A stretch of 64,000 bases of DNA from Syntrophaceae bacterium (GCA_003153775.1 PMBI01000050.1:191325-255324); one strand, 5' to 3'. Shown: positions 1-12,296, numbered from the stretch's first letter. A program made the numbers and translations. The notes: generated from the sequence alone by a model not told the origin.

Positions 1-2046
<2,046 letters not shown>

Positions 2047-2143
2047 TTACGACTCTTCCTCACTGCGAGGAGGGCAGTAGCCCGGACACAGAAGTCTCCG
2101 ATATTGCCATGACGCTCCACACCTCGCGCTGATGCACCGCCAT

Positions 2144-3274
2144 TTATTGAAGCTTCAGCGGCATTACTATACACAGATAATCGTCTTTCTCGGCAGGCCT
2201 TATGACGCCCGGTTTCATGCCCGCCCCTATTTCAAAAATGACGATTTTTTCATCGATAACTTCTATGGCATCAATCAAGTATTTGACGTTATAACCTACG
2301 GAGAACTCACTATCGTGGTAGTCTACTTCAATCTCATCTTTGGCTTCTCCCACATCCGGATTAGCCGATTCCAACACCATTCTGCCATCGTCCAATTTAA
2401 TTATTACTCCACTGTACCTTTCGCTTGATATAACGCTCATCCTTTTCAAGGCATGCAGAATCGCATCCTTATCGAATTGCACGAGGACTCCCTTCTCCGT
2501 GGGTATGACCCGCTTATAATCCGGATAATCCGCATCAACCAGGCTAACCTTTAACATGGTGCTGTCTGTTTTGATAACGCACATGCCCTGCCGCACCCCG
2601 ACGAAGATATCCTCGGGTGCATTTTCTATGAGCCTTCTGATTTCACCCAATCCCTTTCTGGGAATTATAACCCCCTTTTCCATCCGCAGGAAAGCTGCCC
2701 CCTCTACATCCACATTAGCCATAGCCAGGCGATGACCATCCGTCGCGATCATGCGCAACTTATTCTTGCCACCGTCATCTATAGTTTCAAAGAATACTCC
2801 ATTTAAGTTTTTCCTCATTTCATCTGCCGACATGGCAAATGATGTCTTACGTATCAATCTCTCAATCAATTGCCCCTTAATCTTATAAAAATTCAATTCA
2901 CTGCGATCATCAACAACACTGGGGAAGTCGTCTGCCGGCAAGCCGGGTATCTTATAGATTATTTTTTTAGAGGTCAGTATTACCCTGTGGCTCTCGTTTG
3001 CTTCAAACTGAACTGTATCACCCTCAATCTCTCTGATCATTTCATATAGTTTTCTTGCAGAAACAGTAACATCGCCTTTGTTTATGATTTCTGCTTGATA
3101 GTCTGCCACCAACCCTATCTCCCTGTCGGTCGCCACAATTGTTATTTTATCTTTTTCCGCCCTGATCAAAACATTGTTGAGGATCGGCATGGTTGTTTTC
3201 TTCTCCACGATGCTGAGCGTCTTTTGGATGCCTTCCAGAAAAGAATCTCTTTGTATATTAAATTTCATGACCAT
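2144..3274 (-). CDS. dnaN: DNA polymerase III sliding clamp (beta subunit)
   Basis: 376-aa ORF between dnaA and gyrB; C-terminus YLCIVMPLKLQ typical of beta clamp. Confidence 0.96.
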   Translation of the reverse strand: MVMKFNIQRDSFLEGIQKTLSIVEKKTTMPILNNVLIRAEKDKITIVATDREIGLVADYQAEIINKGDVTVSARKLYEMIREIEGDTVQFEANESHRVILTSKKIIYKIPGLPADDFPSVVDDRSELNFYKIKGQLIERLIRKTSFAMSADEMRKNLNGVFFETIDDGGKNKLRMIATDGHRLAMANVDVEGAAFLRMEKGVIIPRKGLGEIRRLIENAPEDIFVGVRQGMCVIKTDSTMLKVSLVDADYPDYKRVIPTEKGVLVQFDKDAILHALKRMSVISSERYSGVIIKLDDGRMVLESANPDVGEAKDEIEVDYHDSEFSVGYNVKYLIDAIEVIDEKIVIFEIGAGMKPGVIRPAEKDDYLCIVMPLKLQ

Positions 3275-3281
3275 CCCCTCC

Positions 3282-3403
3282 CTATATTTAAATTTATATT
3301 ATTTAATAAATAATAGTCATAGTAATAGTCCCTGTTACGAATGTTCATATGTATACTTACTTAAATTGTCCCGCCGACATAGACCAAACATAATTGTTGA
3401 TAA
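3282..3403. other. Candidate oriC element in the dnaA-dnaN intergenic region (AT-rich stretch plus DnaA-box-like TTATCAACA)
   Basis: AT-rich tract atatttaaatttatattatttaataaataat; tgttgataa (rc TTATCAACA) at 3395-3403; second identical box at 4813-4821 upstream of dnaA. Confidence 0.45.
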
Positions 3404-3422
3404 CCTGTGAGGCCAAAAGTTG

Positions 3423-4778
3423 TTAACTTCTCTGTTGCAAAGATTCCTCAATTTCCTGGACGATTTTCTTCAGATTTTTATCGTCGTCACAGCCTTTTTT
3501 CATCTTATTGTTGGCGTAGATGACCGTCGAATGGTCCCGTCCGCCTACTTTCTCCCCGATGTCGGGGAATGATAAGGCAGTCAATTTTCTCGCAAGATAC
3601 ATGGCAATCTGTCTTGCGAATACAAGGTTTTTATTCTTCTTCTGTGATTTGATGTCCGATATCTTGACATTTAGTTTAGCGGCGATAGTTTTTATGATCT
3701 CCTCGATGGTGACTTCTTCCTTTTCAATTCTCTTCAGAATCCTTTTTAAGACCTCTTTGGTAAGGTTTATATCGATTTCCTTACCCGTAAGAGAGGAGAA
3801 AGCGGAAATCCTTATGAGATAGCCCTCGAGTTCCCTGATATTGGATTCCACCTGGGATGCTACATAATGCGCCACGTTAGTCGGCAGAGTCAGATTATTT
3901 TCCTGGGCCTTTTTTTCCAGGATGGCGATCTTTGTCTCAATCTCCGGGGGGTGAATATCGGCGATAAGGCCCCACTCGAACCGTGAACGCAACCTGTTTT
4001 CCATGTTCGGAATGTCTTTGGGAAACTTGTCACTCGAGACGACGATCTGTTTGCCGGAATCGTGCAGGGTATTAAAAGTGTGAAAAAATTCCTCCTGCGT
4101 TTTTTCCTTGCCGGCAACAAACTGAATGTCATCAATGAGAAGACAGTCAATATTTCTGTATTTCTCCCTAAACTTCGGCATTCTGTCATACCTGATTGAG
4201 TTGATCAGTTCGTTCATGAATTCTTCCGCGGAGACATACACAACGTTCATGTCCGGGTGGCGCGCGAGCGCGCGAAGCCCGATGGCGTTAAGCAGGTGTG
4301 TCTTTCCCAGGCCGACACCGCCGTAGATAAACAGGGGATTATAATTCTTGGCAGGTTGTTCCGCGACAGACACGGATGCTGCATGAGCGAATTGATTGCA
4401 CGGTCCGACTACAAATCTTTCAAAACTGTAATGAGGATTCAATGATTGATTGATCCCTGAGCGGACACGCTTGCTCTGAGAGCGCGTCTTTTCCTGATGT
4501 TCCCCGTGACGGCGAACAGATGTTTGGCCTTTTTTCATTTCCTGGCCGATTTGAAGTTCTACTTTCAGATCGAGGCCCGCCACCGTAGCGATGGCCTCCC
4601 TGATGACATATTGGTAGTTTTCTATAAGCCAGTCTTTGAAAAACTTATTGGGAACATTCAAAGTAACATTGTTCCCCTCGAGGGAAGACATTTTGATGGG
4701 CCGAATCCATGTCTCGAAGTTCTGCGGACTGACTTTTTCTTTAATGATTTGAAGACTTTTTTCCCAAAGCATGTCCAA
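3423..4778 (-). CDS. dnaA: Chromosomal replication initiator DnaA
   Basis: NPLFIYGGVGLGKTHLLNAIG Walker A, LLIDDIQFVAGK Walker B, GGRDHSTVIYA domain IV signature. Confidence 0.98.
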   Translation of the reverse strand: MDMLWEKSLQIIKEKVSPQNFETWIRPIKMSSLEGNNVTLNVPNKFFKDWLIENYQYVIREAIATVAGLDLKVELQIGQEMKKGQTSVRRHGEHQEKTRSQSKRVRSGINQSLNPHYSFERFVVGPCNQFAHAASVSVAEQPAKNYNPLFIYGGVGLGKTHLLNAIGLRALARHPDMNVVYVSAEEFMNELINSIRYDRMPKFREKYRNIDCLLIDDIQFVAGKEKTQEEFFHTFNTLHDSGKQIVVSSDKFPKDIPNMENRLRSRFEWGLIADIHPPEIETKIAILEKKAQENNLTLPTNVAHYVASQVESNIRELEGYLIRISAFSSLTGKEIDINLTKEVLKRILKRIEKEEVTIEEIIKTIAAKLNVKISDIKSQKKNKNLVFARQIAMYLARKLTALSFPDIGEKVGGRDHSTVIYANNKMKKGCDDDKNLKKIVQEIEESLQQRS

Positions 4779-4798
4779 AGCTACTCACCTTATAAACA

Positions 4799-4811
4799 AT
4801 GTTGTCAACAT
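4799..4811. repeat. Perfect palindrome ATGTTG-T-CAACAT next to a DnaA-box-like site
   Basis: atgttgtcaacat, immediately followed by ctgttgataa (TTATCAACA on the minus strand, 4813-4821). Confidence 0.5.
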
Positions 4812-4827
4812 CTGTTGATAACTCAAG

Positions 4828-5700
4828 TTACCTGGAGAATCTCTTACTCTCGACGACATTCATCAGTAATGTCACAAGCCGATTCAGTTCTTCCGCCGTC
4901 TTAAACTTGATATCTATAGACCCCTTGTTCTTGCGCTGGCGAATATGAATTTCCGTCATCAGCTTCGAAGAGAGCTGTTTTTCAAGATCGCGAAGAAGCG
5001 GGTCCTTTTTCTTGCCCTTCTTTTCCGGGGGTGTTTTTCTCAGTTTTTGAATCAGGCCTTCAGTTTCCCGGACGCTGAGAGCCTTTTTTATGATAACGTT
5101 GAGGAACCTGACCTGTTCTCCCGGCGAATCGAGCATGAGTATGGATCTTGCGTGCCCGGAACTAATGGTCTTATTGATCAGGGCCGACCTGATTTCCCGG
5201 GGCAGTTTCAGCAACCTCAAAGTGTTGGCAATGGTTGAGCGGTCCTTCCCCACCCGGGAAGAAAGCTCCTCCTGTGACAGACTGAACTGATTGATCAAGG
5301 TCTGGTAAGCTTCAGCTTCTTCAACAGGATTCAAATTTTCACGCAGAAGATTCTCTAAGAGAGACAATTCTGCCGCCGCTGCGTCGGGAGCCTCTCTTAT
5401 AATAACCGGGACTTCTTTGAGGCCTGCTTCCTGAGCGGCTCTCCATCTACGCTCCCCCGCTATGATCTCGTAGCCCGAATTGGATCTACGCACCACGATA
5501 GGCTGAATAATGCCGTTCTTCTTTATGGATGCGACAAGGCGTTTCTGTTCCTTGTCGTTGAAATCCTTGCGGGCCTGGAACCGGTTGGGGGAAAGCTCTT
5601 CGACGCCGCATACGATGTATGAAGGCCTTGTGCTGACATTGTCAAGCAGGTCGGGAAATAAAGCCCCGAGCCCCTTGCCGAGGGAACTTTTTGGCTGCAT
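4828..5700 (-). CDS. parB: Chromosome partitioning protein ParB
   Basis: IIQPIVVRRSNSGYEIIAGERRWRAAQEAG; LLENLLRENLNPVEEAEAY. Confidence 0.95.
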   Translation of the reverse strand: MQPKSSLGKGLGALFPDLLDNVSTRPSYIVCGVEELSPNRFQARKDFNDKEQKRLVASIKKNGIIQPIVVRRSNSGYEIIAGERRWRAAQEAGLKEVPVIIREAPDAAAAELSLLENLLRENLNPVEEAEAYQTLINQFSLSQEELSSRVGKDRSTIANTLRLLKLPREIRSALINKTISSGHARSILMLDSPGEQVRFLNVIIKKALSVRETEGLIQKLRKTPPEKKGKKKDPLLRDLEKQLSSKLMTEIHIRQRKNKGSIDIKFKTAEELNRLVTLLMNVVESKRFSR

Positions 5701-6471
5701 CTAAATCCTCCCGTTGACCAGGATTTCTCGAGCGAGGTCCATGTAGGAAACAGCGCCGCGGGACTTGATATCATAGAGAATGATGGGGAGACCATGACTC
5801 GGGCTTTCAGATAACCTGACATTTCTTGGTATAATCGTATTAAAAACTTTCTCCCCCAAATGCCTTCTCACATCCTCGCTCACCCTGTGGGAGAGCGAAT
5901 TTCTTGTATCAAACATGGTGAGCAGAATGCCTCCCAGGGACAGGGCTGGATTAAGCCGTGCTTTGACCAGCTTGACCGTATTGAGTAAATATCCGAGGCC
6001 CTCCATCGCAAAATATTCACACTGCAGGGGGATGATCACGGAGTCTGAAGCAACAAGGGCATTTACCGTCAAGAATCCGAGAGACGGCGGACAATCGATG
6101 ATGATGTAGTCATACGCAGTATCAAGGCTTTTCAGCAGCTCGCGGAGCTTCTTCTCCCTGTCTTCAAGATTTACGAATTCTACCTCGATCCCTATCAAAT
6201 CCTGGTTAGCAGGTGCCACATCAAGGCAGGGCAACTGAGTGCCGACAATCACCTCTTTTAAGGGAACCCTACCGATGAGGGAATGATAAAGATTTTTCTT
6301 ATTGATGGTTTCCCTGTCTATACCCATGCCGCTTGACGCATTGCCCTGAGAGTCGCAATCGATGAGCAGGGTTCTCTTTTCCGCCGCCGCCAGAGTTGCG
6401 GCAAGATTTATGGCAGTGGTTGTCTTGCCGACACCCCCTTTCTGGTTCGCTATACATATGATTTTACGCAT
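5701..6471 (-). CDS. parA: Chromosome partitioning ATPase ParA/Soj
   Basis: IANQKGGVGKTTTAINLAATLA deviant Walker A; adjacent to parB. Confidence 0.96.
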   Translation of the reverse strand: MRKIICIANQKGGVGKTTTAINLAATLAAAEKRTLLIDCDSQGNASSGMGIDRETINKKNLYHSLIGRVPLKEVIVGTQLPCLDVAPANQDLIGIEVEFVNLEDREKKLRELLKSLDTAYDYIIIDCPPSLGFLTVNALVASDSVIIPLQCEYFAMEGLGYLLNTVKLVKARLNPALSLGGILLTMFDTRNSLSHRVSEDVRRHLGEKVFNTIIPRNVRLSESPSHGLPIILYDIKSRGAVSYMDLAREILVNGRI

Positions 6472-6543
6472 GATTTAGCAGAGCACACAAACGGCATTTT
6501 GAGACGCAAACTTTGGGGAAACGTTAGCACAAAACACGAATTT

Positions 6544-7230
6544 TTAGAAGGAATATTTGCCTTGTAGAAAAAGTTTTTCATAAATTATAATTCTTCGAAA
6601 ATCACTTGTTATCGGCAACGTCAAATCATGGCTTCCGATATATTTTAGCCCCAGGCTATGATAGATCCCGGCGGCATCTGTCAGTTCTTGATCGGATATT
6701 TTCCCTTTCATTGCTATCAGGGAACCTTTCGGGGCAAGAAAGAATGCACCCATCCGGAGGAATTCTGTCAGTTTAAATGTGGCCCTCGAGGTGACAACCT
6801 GATAAAAATCTCTGCACGTTTCATCTTTCATCAGAGATTCGGCCCGGTTGTGGATGACTACGGTCTCTGCGAGGCCCAAACTGCGGATCACATGCTTAAG
6901 AAACGACGTTTTTTTGCGTGATGACTCAAGGAGGAAAACCTTTAGTGATTTTAAGGCGATCTTTAAAGGGATACCGGGGAATCCGGCTCCTGAGCCGATA
7001 TCGAGAACGCGACAGGTTTCAGACTTGATATACGGCAACAGCGTCAAAGAGTCAATGAAATGTTTTATGATGATGTCGCTTTCTGATCTCGTGGAGATCA
7101 GGCTTACCTTTTTGTTCCAGGCAAGAAGTTCACCGTAATAGGCTGCAAACAGGGAAAGCTCATCCCTTCCCAGGTCGATTCCCACTGCATTTGCAGCTTC
7201 GGAAAGTATTTGTGATGCCCGCTCTTCCAT
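6544..7230 (-). CDS. rsmG: 16S rRNA (guanine527-N7)-methyltransferase RsmG
   Basis: VLDIGSGAGFPGIPLKIA; position upstream of parAB. Confidence 0.93.
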   Translation of the reverse strand: MEERASQILSEAANAVGIDLGRDELSLFAAYYGELLAWNKKVSLISTRSESDIIIKHFIDSLTLLPYIKSETCRVLDIGSGAGFPGIPLKIALKSLKVFLLESSRKKTSFLKHVIRSLGLAETVVIHNRAESLMKDETCRDFYQVVTSRATFKLTEFLRMGAFFLAPKGSLIAMKGKISDQELTDAAGIYHSLGLKYIGSHDLTLPITSDFRRIIIYEKLFLQGKYSF

Positions 7231-7368
7231 TGGCTACTTCTTTACAGAGGTTGCCCCGCATGTCAATCTTTTCTTATCCTGTTTCGAATCGGCGGAACGG
7301 ATGTCCATGCAATTTTTTAGTAGAAATAATATCCATTATCTAATAAATGCAACAGGGCGAGATGGGAG

Positions 7369-8106
7369 GTGCCCGTGAGAGCGAAAACTGAGAACATCAC
7401 CATCGTTCTGAACAAGCCGAAATATCCGGGCAATGTCGGGTCGGTGGCGAGGTGCGCGAGGAATATGGGAGTCGAGAGGATCTCTGTTGTGGGTAACAGA
7501 GACCTTGCCCCTGAGGAGATGAAGCAACTGGCCACCCATTTTGCTGCCGGAATTGTGGACCGTATCAAGCATTTCGATACTCTCGATGAGGCCTTGGCGC
7601 GGTTTCAGTACATTGTCGGAGCCACATCTCGGCGCGGCTCCGCGAGAGGCCCGGTCGTTTCCCCCAGGGAGATGGCGGCCCGTATCGCAGATATATCCCA
7701 GGAGAATGAAGTGGCGCTGCTCATCGGACCAGAGGATACGGGATTGTCTAACGATGATCTGCGGTTCTGCCACCTGCTGGTGACCATACCCACGTCCAAG
7801 CATAACAAATCCATCAATCTCTCACACGCGGCTATGATCCTCTGCTATGAAATCTTCGTGGCCGATATGAAACATCCGGAGGCATTTACGCCCCGTCTGG
7901 CTCAATCATCAGAGCTCGAAGGGATGTATGATCATATAAGAGGGATATTGCTGAAGATCGGTTTTCTGAATCCGGAGAACCCGGATTTCTGGATGATGCA
8001 TATCCGCCGCTTCCTTTCACGGACAAATCTTTTCTCCAAGGAGGTGAAGATCATCAGGGGCATCTGCCGACAGTTAGACTGGTATCTGAAAAACAAAAAG
8101 ACTTGA
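7369..8106 (+). CDS. TrmH/SpoU-family RNA methyltransferase (TrmJ-like)
   Basis: VLNKPKYPGNVGSVARCARNMG; LLIGPEDTGLSNDDL; SINLSHAAMIL (SPOUT motifs). Confidence 0.9.
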   Translation: MPVRAKTENITIVLNKPKYPGNVGSVARCARNMGVERISVVGNRDLAPEEMKQLATHFAAGIVDRIKHFDTLDEALARFQYIVGATSRRGSARGPVVSPREMAARIADISQENEVALLIGPEDTGLSNDDLRFCHLLVTIPTSKHNKSINLSHAAMILCYEIFVADMKHPEAFTPRLAQSSELEGMYDHIRGILLKIGFLNPENPDFWMMHIRRFLSRTNLFSKEVKIIRGICRQLDWYLKNKKT

Positions 8107-8158
8107 CTTTCCATCGACAGAAACTTATTACTCATTGAAATTCCATGGGGGTGCAATC

Positions 8159-9319
8159 ATGTATAAGAATTTCTCCTTCACGGGTGCCAAGAAAATCGTC
8201 TTTGGCAACGGGGCCTTGGAGACTCTCGCAGAACATATTCATGAACTTAAGGCGAGCCGGCCCCTCATTGTCCTCGACAGGAATCTGTCCAAGACAGACC
8301 TCAAGGGTAAGGTCTTGGACATCCTCGGCGACGGCTCTCTTAAGGCGACGCTGTTCGATCAGAAGGTTGAAGCCGAGCCAAGGCTTGAGGTAGCAGATGA
8401 AGGAGTGAAGGCGGCCCAGAAGGGGAAATGTGATGTTGTAGTTGGCATCGGCGGCGGAAGCGCCATGGATGTAGCTAAGGCGATTGCCGTCCTCGCAGCT
8501 AATAACGGCAGGGCCAAGGATTATTTGGGGTTGAACAAAGTACCCGGGCCGGGGCTTCCGAAGATAATGATCCCGACAACGGCGGGAACGGGGAGCGAGG
8601 TCACGTTTACGGCTGTTTTTGTCAGGCAAAATTTAAAGAAGAAAGAAGGGATGAACAGCCCGCATCTTTATCCGGAGCTTGCCATCCTCGATCCGACCCT
8701 CACACTTTCTCTCCCCCCCGTTTCCACGGCGTCAACGGGAGTAGACGCCCTCTGTCACGCGATAGAATCATACACATCGATTAATGCCTCTCCTATGAGT
8801 GAGTTGCTTTCCCTGGAGGCCATTTATTTGATTTCGTCGAATCTCCGCACATGCGTGCATGACGGCAGTAACCTGGAGGCGAGAGGCAATATGCTCCTGG
8901 GAAGTCTCTATGCGGGCCTGGGTCTCGCCAATGCCGGGGTTGGCGCTGTTCATTCCCTGTCCTATCCTCTCGGGGGGAAATATGGTGTCTCTCATGGTCT
9001 CGCCAACACCATCATGCTGCCGCACGTGATGGCCTTCAATCTGCCGGGGGCTCTCGAAAAATTTGCCATCATCGCCGAAACTATGGGGGAGGTGATCGAT
9101 ACGCTGCCGCTGCGCGAAGCGGCGTTCATGGCCGTGGAAGCAGTACAGGCGCTGATTGAAGACTGCGGCATCTACACCACGCTGGAGGATTTGAGTATAC
9201 CCGAAGAGGCGTTGCCTGAGCTTGCCGAGGTGGCCATGACTGTACTCCGACCGCTGGAGAACAACCCCCGGAAATTGACGATAGAGGATGCGATAGACAT
9301 ATATGGAGAGGCATACTAA
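8159..9319 (+). CDS. Iron-containing alcohol dehydrogenase, candidate Kdo 8-oxidase (KdnB-like)
   Basis: VVVGIGGGSAMDVAKAIA; IPTTAGTGSEVT; GVDALCHAIESY. ATG at 8159 preferred over ORF start 8135. KdnB role inferred from adjacent KdnA-like gene and kdsB. Confidence 0.8.
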   Translation: MYKNFSFTGAKKIVFGNGALETLAEHIHELKASRPLIVLDRNLSKTDLKGKVLDILGDGSLKATLFDQKVEAEPRLEVADEGVKAAQKGKCDVVVGIGGGSAMDVAKAIAVLAANNGRAKDYLGLNKVPGPGLPKIMIPTTAGTGSEVTFTAVFVRQNLKKKEGMNSPHLYPELAILDPTLTLSLPPVSTASTGVDALCHAIESYTSINASPMSELLSLEAIYLISSNLRTCVHDGSNLEARGNMLLGSLYAGLGLANAGVGAVHSLSYPLGGKYGVSHGLANTIMLPHVMAFNLPGALEKFAIIAETMGEVIDTLPLREAAFMAVEAVQALIEDCGIYTTLEDLSIPEEALPELAEVAMTVLRPLENNPRKLTIEDAIDIYGEAY

Positions 9320-9366
9320 GCGACGGTATCTACGCGGAAGGACAATAAGGCAGTGGAGGTAGTCAT

Positions 9367-10569
9367 ATGGCTGGTGCGGAGCTGATTGGAAAAGAAGAGA
9401 TAAAAGAAATTATGGACGTCATGGAAACTGGCATCCTCATGAGATACGGATTTGACAAGGAGAGAAAGGGAGTCTTCAAGGTACGGGAATTCGAAGCCGC
9501 CTTCGCCGGCTACTGCCAGGCAAAATACGCCCTGGGTGTTACGTCCGGCTCCACGGCGCTAAAAGTGGCGCTTGCCGCGATGGATGTGGGACCGGGGGAT
9601 GAGGTGATCGTTCCGGCCTTTACTTTCATCGCGACTTATGAGGCGGTGTTGGAAGTCGGCGCGATTCCCATCGCGGCTGACATCGATGAGACCTTGAACA
9701 TGGATCCTGGTGATATAGAAAAGAGGATAACGCCTTACACGAAAGCCGTGATCCCCGTGCATATGTGCGGTGCTCCGGCGCATATCGACAGGATCATGGC
9801 TGTGGCGAGAAAGAATAAACTCCTTGTCCTCGAGGACAATGCCCAGGCCTCCGGGGGGAGCTATCGCGGGAAGAAGCTTGGGACGTTCGGTGACATGGGC
9901 ATCTTCAGTTTTGACTATTACAAGACCCTAACCACAGGGGAAGGAGGAATGGTCCTGACTGATAATAAAGATTTCTACCTTCGTGCCGATGGGTACCACG
10001 ATCACGGCCACGACCACAACCCCAATGTCAGCAGGGCACTTGAAGGGCGGACGATTCTGGGCTTTAATTACCGCATGAACGAGCTTCAGGGCGCCCTTGG
10101 TCTTGCCCAGTTGAGGAAGCTTGATACGATTATCGCCGAGCAGAAAAAAAATAAACTGGCCATCAAGGATGTCCTCAAGAAATGCAAGGGCATTAAGTTC
10201 AGGGATATTCCGGATGCAGATGGAGATACGGCAACCTTTCTCGCATTCAATCTGCCTGATGAGAATACCGCAATGCGATTTCAGAAGTCCCTCTCCGGCG
10301 AAGGAGTCGATACGGTATGCTTCAAGAAGAATCTCTGGCACTATCTTCCTAACTGGGAGCATTTTCTCGCGCGGTCAACGGCGAACTCGAAGAAGTATCC
10401 TTTCACAGATCCTTCATACAAAGGAAAGGTAAACTACGATAGGTCCACCATACCCCGGGCGGAGGATATACTTGGCCGCACGCTGGTCATGAATATACCA
10501 GTAAAGATGCCTACAGAAAGATTTGCGAAGATCAAAGAGGGTATTGAGAAGGCGGCAAAGAATCTATAG
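9367..10569 (+). CDS. kdnA: DegT/DnrJ/EryC1 aminotransferase, probable 8-amino-3,8-dideoxy-manno-octulosonate transaminase (KdnA-like)
   Basis: PLP-Lys region FSFDYYKTLTTGEGGM; DHGHDHNP and FNYRMNELQGALGLAQLRKLDTII resemble Shewanella KdnA as remembered. Confidence 0.8.
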   Translation: MAGAELIGKEEIKEIMDVMETGILMRYGFDKERKGVFKVREFEAAFAGYCQAKYALGVTSGSTALKVALAAMDVGPGDEVIVPAFTFIATYEAVLEVGAIPIAADIDETLNMDPGDIEKRITPYTKAVIPVHMCGAPAHIDRIMAVARKNKLLVLEDNAQASGGSYRGKKLGTFGDMGIFSFDYYKTLTTGEGGMVLTDNKDFYLRADGYHDHGHDHNPNVSRALEGRTILGFNYRMNELQGALGLAQLRKLDTIIAEQKKNKLAIKDVLKKCKGIKFRDIPDADGDTATFLAFNLPDENTAMRFQKSLSGEGVDTVCFKKNLWHYLPNWEHFLARSTANSKKYPFTDPSYKGKVNYDRSTIPRAEDILGRTLVMNIPVKMPTERFAKIKEGIEKAAKNL

Positions 10570-10581
10570 GAAGAGGGATCT

Positions 10582-11553
10582 ATGATTATCGTCACCGGCG
10601 GCGCCGGATTCATCGGGAGCGCCGTTGTCTGGAAACTCAATAAAGAAGGTATCGACGATATCTTAATTGTTGATGAACTCGGCGAGTCCGGTAAGTGGAA
10701 GAATCTGGTGAACCGGCGTTACGCAGAGTACATACATAAAGATGTCTTCCTCAGGATGATCCGCAATGAACAGATGCCCTTCACGCCGCGAGCAATCGTC
10801 CACATGGGGGCGTGTTCGTCCACAACGGAACGTAATGCCGACTATTTGATGGACAACAACTACCACTATACGTGCCGGCTAGCAGAGTGGGCGCTGCCGA
10901 GAAACATTCGCTTTATCTATGCAAGCTCGGCCGCCACGTATGGCGACGGCTCACAGGGATTTTCCGACGACAGTTCTGTAACGACAACGCTTCGTCCCAT
11001 GAATATGTATGGGTATTCAAAGCAGGTCTTCGACATTTGGGTTTTGCGTCAGCAGGTGGAAAAGCAGGTCGTGGGTATAAAATTTTTCAACGTCTTTGGT
11101 CCCAACGAGTACCATAAGGGCGATATGCGCAGCGTTGTCCATAAGGCCTTTGAACAGATCAGGGACACGGGCCAGGTCCGGCTCTTCAAATCTCACAAGC
11201 CCCAATACAAAGATGGCGGGCAGATGCGTGATTTTGTCTACGTCAAAGATTGCGTTGATGTCATGTGGTGGCTGCTCGAACATCCCGAGACAAACGGCAT
11301 ATTCAACTTAGGGACAGGGACGGCCCGTACGTGGAATGATCTTGTTCAGGCGCTTTTTTTGGCCATGGAAATGAAACCCAAGATAGAATATTTCGATATT
11401 CCGACGGAGATACGTGACCAGTACCAGTATCTGACGGAGGCAAAAATGGACAAACTCCGTGAGACAGGATGCCCCGTCACATTTCATCCACTGGAAGACG
11501 CTGTTAAAGATTACGTGGTGAACTATTTAAAGAAACCTGATCCGCATCTATGA
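10582..11553 (+). CDS. hldD: ADP-L-glycero-D-manno-heptose-6-epimerase
   Basis: MIIVTGGAGFIGSAVVWKLNKEGI; FFNVFGPNEYHKGDMRSVVHKA typical of HldD/RfaD. Confidence 0.93.
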   Translation: MIIVTGGAGFIGSAVVWKLNKEGIDDILIVDELGESGKWKNLVNRRYAEYIHKDVFLRMIRNEQMPFTPRAIVHMGACSSTTERNADYLMDNNYHYTCRLAEWALPRNIRFIYASSAATYGDGSQGFSDDSSVTTTLRPMNMYGYSKQVFDIWVLRQQVEKQVVGIKFFNVFGPNEYHKGDMRSVVHKAFEQIRDTGQVRLFKSHKPQYKDGGQMRDFVYVKDCVDVMWWLLEHPETNGIFNLGTGTARTWNDLVQALFLAMEMKPKIEYFDIPTEIRDQYQYLTEAKMDKLRETGCPVTFHPLEDAVKDYVVNYLKKPDPHL

Positions 11554-12296
11554 AAGTCGTCTGCATTATTCCTGCCCGTTATGCTTCCACTCGCTTTCCG
11601 GGGAAGGCCCTTGCGGATCTCTTGGGAAAGCCGATGATCCAGCACGTATACGAACGCGTGCTCGCGGCCGGCGTCGTATCCTTTGCCGCCGTGGCAACTG
11701 ATGATGAAAGAATCATTGCCGCCGTAGAGAGATTCGGGGGCCGCGCCATTATGACGGCGGCGTCGCACAGGTCGGGCACGGACCGCATAGCAGAAGCCGT
11801 TTCGCTCCTTGATATCGACGATTCCGATATTGTGGTTAATATCCAGGGCGATCAACCCCTCTTCGAGCCGTCGCAGATTGACGCAGTGGCACAGCCGCTC
11901 TTGGACGACCAGGCCATTCCCATGTCCACCCTTATATATAAAATCGTGAGGGAGGAAGAGATTGCCCATCCGAATGCGGTAAAGGTCGTCTTTGATCAGG
12001 ATCACTTTGCCATCTATTTCTCCCGTGCAACGATCCCTTATGCCAGAGACAAAGGCGCGAAGGCGTCATATTACAAACACCACGGCATTTACGCCTACAG
12101 AAGGGCGTTCCTGAAAGAGTTTACGAAGCTCCCTGAAAGTACTCTTGAGAAACTGGAAGCCCTTGAGCAGCTGAGAGCCCTTGAGCATGGATACAGGATC
12201 AAGGTTATAGAGACACCTTACGACTCTGTAGAAGTTGATACACGGGAGGAGTTGGGGAGGGTTAGGCGCCTCCTCGAAGCAAAGGGGTATTCGTAA
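11550..12296 (+). CDS. kdsB: CMP-Kdo (or Kdo8N) cytidylyltransferase
   Basis: IIPARYASTRFPGKALADLLGKPMIQHVYERV; VVNIQGDQPL. Confidence 0.95.
   Translation: MKVVCIIPARYASTRFPGKALADLLGKPMIQHVYERVLAAGVVSFAAVATDDERIIAAVERFGGRAIMTAASHRSGTDRIAEAVSLLDIDDSDIVVNIQGDQPLFEPSQIDAVAQPLLDDQAIPMSTLIYKIVREEEIAHPNAVKVVFDQDHFAIYFSRATIPYARDKGAKASYYKHHGIYAYRRAFLKEFTKLPESTLEKLEALEQLRALEHGYRIKVIETPYDSVEVDTREELGRVRRLLEAKGYS

Noticed and set aside
4779-7368. Search for a canonical parS site (TGTTTCACGTGAAACA) near parAB
   Set aside because: None seen by eye in this region; cannot exclude divergent sites without a computed scan.
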